Source of the DNA: Agrocybe praecox
Lineage: Eukaryota; Basidiomycota; Agaricomycetes; Agaricales; Agrocybaceae
DNA: 64,000 nucleotides
Direction of reading: 5' to 3'
Assembly: GCA_964017145.1 (NCBI GenBank)
Contig: OZ024843.1
Location: 1,355,001 to 1,419,000 of the forward strand
Both the position numbers and the translations under genes were made by a program. This document shows, piece by piece, positions 51,337 to 64,000 of the stretch. The stretch's first letter is position 1. Every line of letters starts with the position of its first letter. The notes under the pieces are model-generated. The model was given only the letters and a program-made list of their open reading frames with translations. It was not told where the DNA came from and did no database searches.

Positions 51337-52406
51337 TCAAGCACTGGCATGAGCAGAAGAGACTGCCTCCGCTGGGTGTCTTCGCGTTTTTGAGCAGAGA
51401 TCATCATCACCCTGTTCCAAATCAGTAGATCGAATTTCTCCGTTCTTATTGCCGGGTAAGAGTTTCGAAATATATGACAAGCCAGTTGCCGCAATTCTGG
51501 TACCAATCCATTGCGCTAATGAAACCCCGGGCACAAGGCCCATGACGTCTTTGATATCCCAAATATCTCGATGATGGGTGATCAATCCTTGTTCATTGAA
51601 GGACAGCCGTGTCACTATCCGCAATTTGAAATGAAGGGGGGACGGGAAGGAGAGTGACGTCCCAGGAATAGGCAAAGAAGGAGAAGAAAAGGTCGGAGAA
51701 TATGACGGCGGGCTGTCATAAGCATTGACCAGTGAATCAGTTGAAGGGCTAACTCGGTGCGAGGTGGATCCTTCACAATGGATGCCAGGTAGGAGCAAAA
51801 TATTGAGAGTGTGCTCGACAATAGCTTTACGATGCCCATCTATATATGGCATTAGACTTGTCTTCGACATTGCAATGCTAATATCCGTACCAAAAGACTC
51901 ATTTTCACATATATCCAATATGTCGGTCCAAATACGCAAGCCTTGAAATAGCGCATCACCCGACCGTGGAGGTCGTAAACGGAAAAGGATGCAGATCATC
52001 GCCAGCGGTCTGGGTACATCAACCGTGCTCAGTTGACGAGATAGCCGGTGTATGTCTCCTATGACAGAGCGCGAAGTAGCTGTAACAAATGGGTTTTCGT
52101 ATCTTGAATCGATGTCAGACCACTTCGTTCCGGAAAGAGCAAGCAAGCTCTGCAACAGTTACTTACACTATTTACTTGCAAGTTAGCTACGGGTTACACG
52201 GTCTCAATAGGCGCTTACTCACGAGCATTGGTTTCATAGTAATTGTCAACGGCCTCTGTTGACATAGGGCCTTCACCATAAACCGAGTAACAGACATCGA
52301 GTGCCGTGGCTCGAGTAGAAAGTATTGAAATATTTGGGGACCTAGGATGAACAGGGTGAGACTGAAGGGAAATTGTATTCTCTCTTAGAGATTCTGAGGA
52401 TGCCAT
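51337..52406 (-). CDS. SnoaL/DUF2358-like domain protein of unknown function (junction out of frame)
   Basis: Exon 1 starts MASSESLRENTISLQSHPVH and ends AVDNYYETNA (52216-52406). An upstream in-frame ATG at 52448 would add 14 residues. Exon 2 continues YENPFVTATSRSVIGDIHRL, then ALFQGLRIWTDILDICENES, RKAIVEHTLNILLLPGIH, a Ser/Pro-rich insert, LHFKLRIVTRLSFNEQGLIT and HHRDIWDIKDVMGLVPGVSL. It ends SSAHASA before TGA at 51337. The layout (small alpha+beta barrel with a HHRDxWD-type strand) fits the SnoaL-like/NTF2 fold family common in fungi and of unknown role. The strong donor GTGAGT after Ala-Arg leaves one base. No AG upstream of YENPF restores the frame without a stop, so the join is unresolved. 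Head-to-head with ATR. Confidence 0.72.
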
Positions 52407-52716
52407 GGGTAAAGAACAAGGAGGTAGGGACACAAGCGCTAGTGGCACATTACAGCAGTACAGCTCAAGCTCCTCTCGAGTCCTCAGCGGCAGTTACAGC
52501 GGCAACGGTCATTAAAAGGATCACGTGAAATGCCAAATAGGTGGGGTCAAAGTGTAAATTGTGTTTACTGATTAGCCTCTTTTCATTGACATTGGCTAAG
52601 CCCCCACTGCTCCGAGTCGGTGTCGTTAATTATCACAGCTGCGCATTCGGCCTTGCTGCAGAACTTACACCATCGAAGACGCGTCCATTCCAATGATTGG
52701 ACAACCTTGAAGCATA
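52407..52716. promoter_or_regulatory. Shared promoter of the SnoaL-like and ATR genes
   Basis: 310 bp between the divergent start codons, including GGATCACGTGAAATG near 52519, which holds a palindromic CACGTG E-box that could bind a bHLH factor. Confidence 0.4.
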
Positions 52717-61398
<8,682 letters not shown>

Positions 61399-61512
61399 CG
61401 TCAAAATAATGTGCCATATTTATATCACCATATTGTATTGTATTTTTACAGTGTATCCTATAGTACAGAGCGAGAGGAAATATAATATATTACAACTACA
61501 AAAAATCGTGCA

Positions 61513-62445
61513 CTATGCGCCAGCCGCATCGACTTCCCTCTGCAGCCTTTCTAATTCTTTTTCTTTGTCGATTAACTTTTGACGCCAACGATCCTGTTCG
61601 GCAATGACGGTTTTACGAGCTTCCTCCAGTCTTTCAGCTTCCTCTTTTATCATGAGAGTGTTGAACTCTGGAACACCGCCTCGCGAAGCTTCAAGAGATC
61701 CAGGGTTCGCGAGGTGAAATAGAATGGGTTTTCTTTTGATCTTCGGCAAAGGAGTGGGTGGATGTTCATTCATGAGATTGAGGAAATTGTGATATGGGTC
61801 ATTGAACACAACTTCGTCGTACTGCCATGAATGTACGGGCCCTAGCTTCATGGCGACGTCAAGAGGGGGTATTTCTGGTTCACCCGATGCTGTCCATGGA
61901 TGTAGCTTGAGATGGTGGTACAGTGTTATCGCTTTTTCGCCTGATTCTGGAACAAATGTTATACGGATTTGGATTTCAAATTCACCCCATCTGCGAAGCG
62001 AACGTCAGTTTTAGACGGTAGTAGAAGAGGTCTGTGGGCATTACCCTGTCTCCGTTAGCTCAAAGGGGGGTTTATCAATATCTATGAAATTTTGTCAATT
62101 CAGGCGTGAAATAAAGGCCGAGTGAACGTACGTACTCCTCGACGGGTTGGGGTATGTGTCGTGCAATTTGAAGGTCACTCTTTTGATAAAATAGCTTAAA
62201 TCGTCTGCTCCACCGACCTGTTCAGAATCTGGGGCTGAGGCAGCGCTGCGAACTGCGACTGTCCATCGATGTGTGTGGTCAGGATTTGAAGAAAGTTCGC
62301 GTTCTTTCTGAGCCAAAACGACCGCAGTGTTGCCATAGATAATAGGTCTAAACACGGTTGTACCCTATAGAAATATGAGAAATGAAGAGAGAAAGGATGG
62401 TTAGGATGTTGTGCATACTCTTTCCCGAACGCGTTCATTAGACAT
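61513..62445 (-). CDS. YAF9: YEATS-domain protein Yaf9/GAS41 (NuA4 and SWR1 subunit)
   Basis: Yaf9 reads acylated histone H3 lysines and is shared by the NuA4 acetyltransferase and the SWR1 H2A.Z-exchange complex. The start MSNERVRER is joined through a short intron (donor GTATGC, acceptor TATAG) to GTTVFRPIIYGNTAVVLAQ. The YEATS domain continues with [52 protein letters not shown] and HHLKLHPW. The last exon holds VAMKLGPVHSWQYDEVVFND and ends in a coiled coil (EEAERLEEARKTVIAEQDRW...LERLQREVD). Tail-to-tail with ATR, 114 bp between stops. Confidence 0.95.
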
Positions 62446-62570
62446 GGTTGCTTCTAGGTGAGAACTACAGAGTCTCGGCCTGTCGGAATTGCAAACTCCG
62501 CAACCACCCGTAAAGCCAGCCAACGCTGCCCTCACTAGTAACCAACCACTACATTTCATCTTCACTCGCC
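62446..62570. promoter_or_regulatory. 125-bp shared promoter between YAF9 and COX7
   Basis: Two divergent ATGs separated by 125 bp. No TATA box is apparent, and a pyrimidine-rich stretch precedes the COX7 start. Confidence 0.5.
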
Positions 62571-63004
62571 ATGTCTATCCTCTCCCCACTCTACAACTGT
62601 AATTACTCTTGACGATTCTACTGCTGAATTTATGTCTTATTCTTTTACAGTGCCCAACCACGTCCTTGAAAGGCAGAAGGCTTTCCAGGTCCGCATTTAA
62701 TCGCCTTTCCTGCCTTTCCATGCATATCCTGAACTGCAATCATAACAGAACTCCTCGAAGCCTCTGGTCCTCCGTGGACCCCGTGCTGGCCTCTACGTCG
62801 GTGAGCACTGGCCGTCGACAAAATTCCCCTGATGTCATCCGCTCATCAAGCGTTATAGGTGGCTACGCCGCTCTCTTCACCGTTGGAATGGTCTCTACTG
62901 TCTACGCGTTAGGATCCCTGATTGCAGTGCGTGATTAGCTTCTACTTCTTTACCTCAATCCATTCCATTGACTTGGTTCATTACAGGGCAAAAAGACCGA
63001 GTAG
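62571..63004 (+). CDS. COX7: Cytochrome c oxidase subunit 7 (Cox7/VIIa)
   Basis: A small single-pass inner-membrane subunit of respiratory complex IV. Five exons join to a 67-residue protein: MSILSPLYN, then LPNHVLERQKAFQ, then NSSKPLVLRGPRAGLYV, then GGYAALFTVGMVSTVYALGS with LIA, then GKKTE. The motif ERQKAFQNSSKPL followed by one transmembrane helix is typical of fungal Cox7. Exon 1 is 28 nt (62571-62598), the last exon is 18 nt including the stop, and the second is about 38 nt. Every join is GT-AG and in frame. Reading the unspliced sequence gives nothing meaningful, so this gene is easy to miss. Confidence 0.85.
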
Positions 63005-63628
63005 ATGCACATATATTTTAGAAGCATATCCCTTTTCCTCGACACAAAACTATAGGCATCATAATAACGATCCGCAGTCTTCGCAGAATTTGACTCGAGT
63101 GGAAGTAGAATGCCCGAGCTGTATGGGTTCAACATGACAATCTCAGTATGTCGGGATCGTGATATGTTGTTGAAATTCAGCCGCGGCCAGTACTTCTTCG
63201 AACATTTCGGATGTCTTGAGAATTGTGTTTATTCTGATATCTCCCGCGCTACCTCAAGCTCCTATCTTGCTGGAAGGGTCATGAGACTGTGTCCTTGTCC
63301 GATATGACAGTTCCAAAATTACTGGGAGTATCGAATTAAGTTAGCGCTGCTTGCACCAAAATTTTCAACTTACTCATTGGTTGTCTGAGGAAGGCATATA
63401 TGATAGGTTTGCTCTGAGAAAACCAATCAACATCCGTTATAGAGCTGTGCGCACTGTTCGTGTTCTGTTAATACTGTAACATTTCCCATCCCCATCTGTG
63501 TTAAGTCACACAGGTTCAATGCAGCCCTTGATGAAATCAACACACATATACAGATGCCAACTATCTTTCTCTCTATGCACTCATCATCCTTACCGCCAGC
63601 GCTTTGCTAGATTGCTATCCTATTCCAC
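63005..63628. other. Intergenic between COX7 and the last small gene
   Basis: 624 bp without a supported gene. Confidence 0.5.
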
Positions 63629-63973
63629 ATGTCCCTCTCAATCTTGCGCTCCATCGCCGAGCGCGACGAGCGACGAGCACATTTCTCACAAGATGAAGAC
63701 GAATGTCCGGATTATGACGTTGCCGTGAGCAGAAGGTGAGTTATCTATGACACCTTGTGTGATGTTAATCCTGTGTTAACGACCTCCCAACCGTCATTTT
63801 AATTAAGCAATTCCAATGCAACAACCAGCACAACAAGCCATCTAGATCCTGATCTACTAGCAGTCTCACCGCTGAAGTATGTCGATCTGCCATTAAATGA
63901 CCCAAGTCATTGTTCTAACTATTTGTTGAAGCATTTCAGCCAGAAGACACATGAGGCCCCTCCCACGGCATGA
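63629..63973 (+). CDS. Small spliced gene of unknown function
   Basis: An ATG at 63629 reads MSLSILRSIAERDERRAHFS, then QDEDECPDYDVAVSR, up to a strong donor (GTGAGT). A second exon beginning after ttaattaag reads SNSNATTSTTSHLDPDLLAV and ends SPL. A textbook intron (GTATGT, CTAAC branch site, TTTCAG) joins it to NQKTHEAPPTA and TGA at 63971. About 70 residues: a charged N-terminal helix followed by a Ser/Thr-rich polar tail. If the second intron is not removed the frame still ends at the same stop. No family recognised. It could also be the 5' end of a longer gene with an alternative join past the window edge. Confidence 0.5.
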
Positions 63974-64000
63974 AAGATACACCTATACCTACCGAATGGT

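Overview
The window reads as nuclear DNA of a filamentous basidiomycete, most likely an agaricomycete. Nearly every gene is cut by many GT-AG introns of about 50-65 bp, genes lie on both strands with no operons, and the products are eukaryotic housekeeping proteins (ATR/Rad3 kinase, eIF3d, Nop14, poly(A) polymerase, ING and YEATS chromatin subunits). A GATA factor with a long zinc-finger loop and a membrane-anchored beta-helix protein also fit basidiomycetes. No mitochondrial genome, virus, rDNA or intact transposon was seen.

Left block (1-23.2 kb), gene-dense: the 5' end of a TRP/FLC-type membrane protein (-); mitochondrial GatB (+); a doubtful coding-like stretch at 2.8-3.7 kb; a tail-anchored protein with a small CCHC-like motif (-); a secreted or anchored right-handed beta-helix protein (+); nuclear poly(A) polymerase (+); an RBMX2/Ist3 splicing factor (-) head-to-head with eIF3d (+); a Dsc2/UBAC2-like rhomboid-UBA protein (-) tail-to-tail with eIF3d; Nop14 (-); and an ING-family PHD protein (+).

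Middle block (23.2-51.3 kb): about 26.6 kb of mostly non-coding DNA containing one clear gene, a 471-residue GATA transcription factor at 34.9-36.35 kb. The flanks carry microsatellites, an excess of the palindrome GTACGTAC, clusters of GATA-type sites, short inverted repeats, a diverged tandem duplication and a possible spliced 43-residue microgene. This is the most unusual part of the window: a gene desert in an otherwise compact genome, centred on one regulator.

Right block (51.3-64 kb), dense again: a SnoaL-like protein (-) head-to-head with the large ATR/Rad3 checkpoint kinase (+); Yaf9/GAS41 (-) tail-to-tail with ATR and head-to-head with the small Cox7 subunit of cytochrome oxidase (+); then a short unknown spliced gene.

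The neighbours share no single pathway. Chromatin and DNA-damage functions recur (ING, Yaf9, ATR), and two pairs of essential genes share promoters of 93-125 bp. Exon joins were worked out by eye from GT/AG signals and family resemblance, so the outer limits of genes are firmer than the internal introns.
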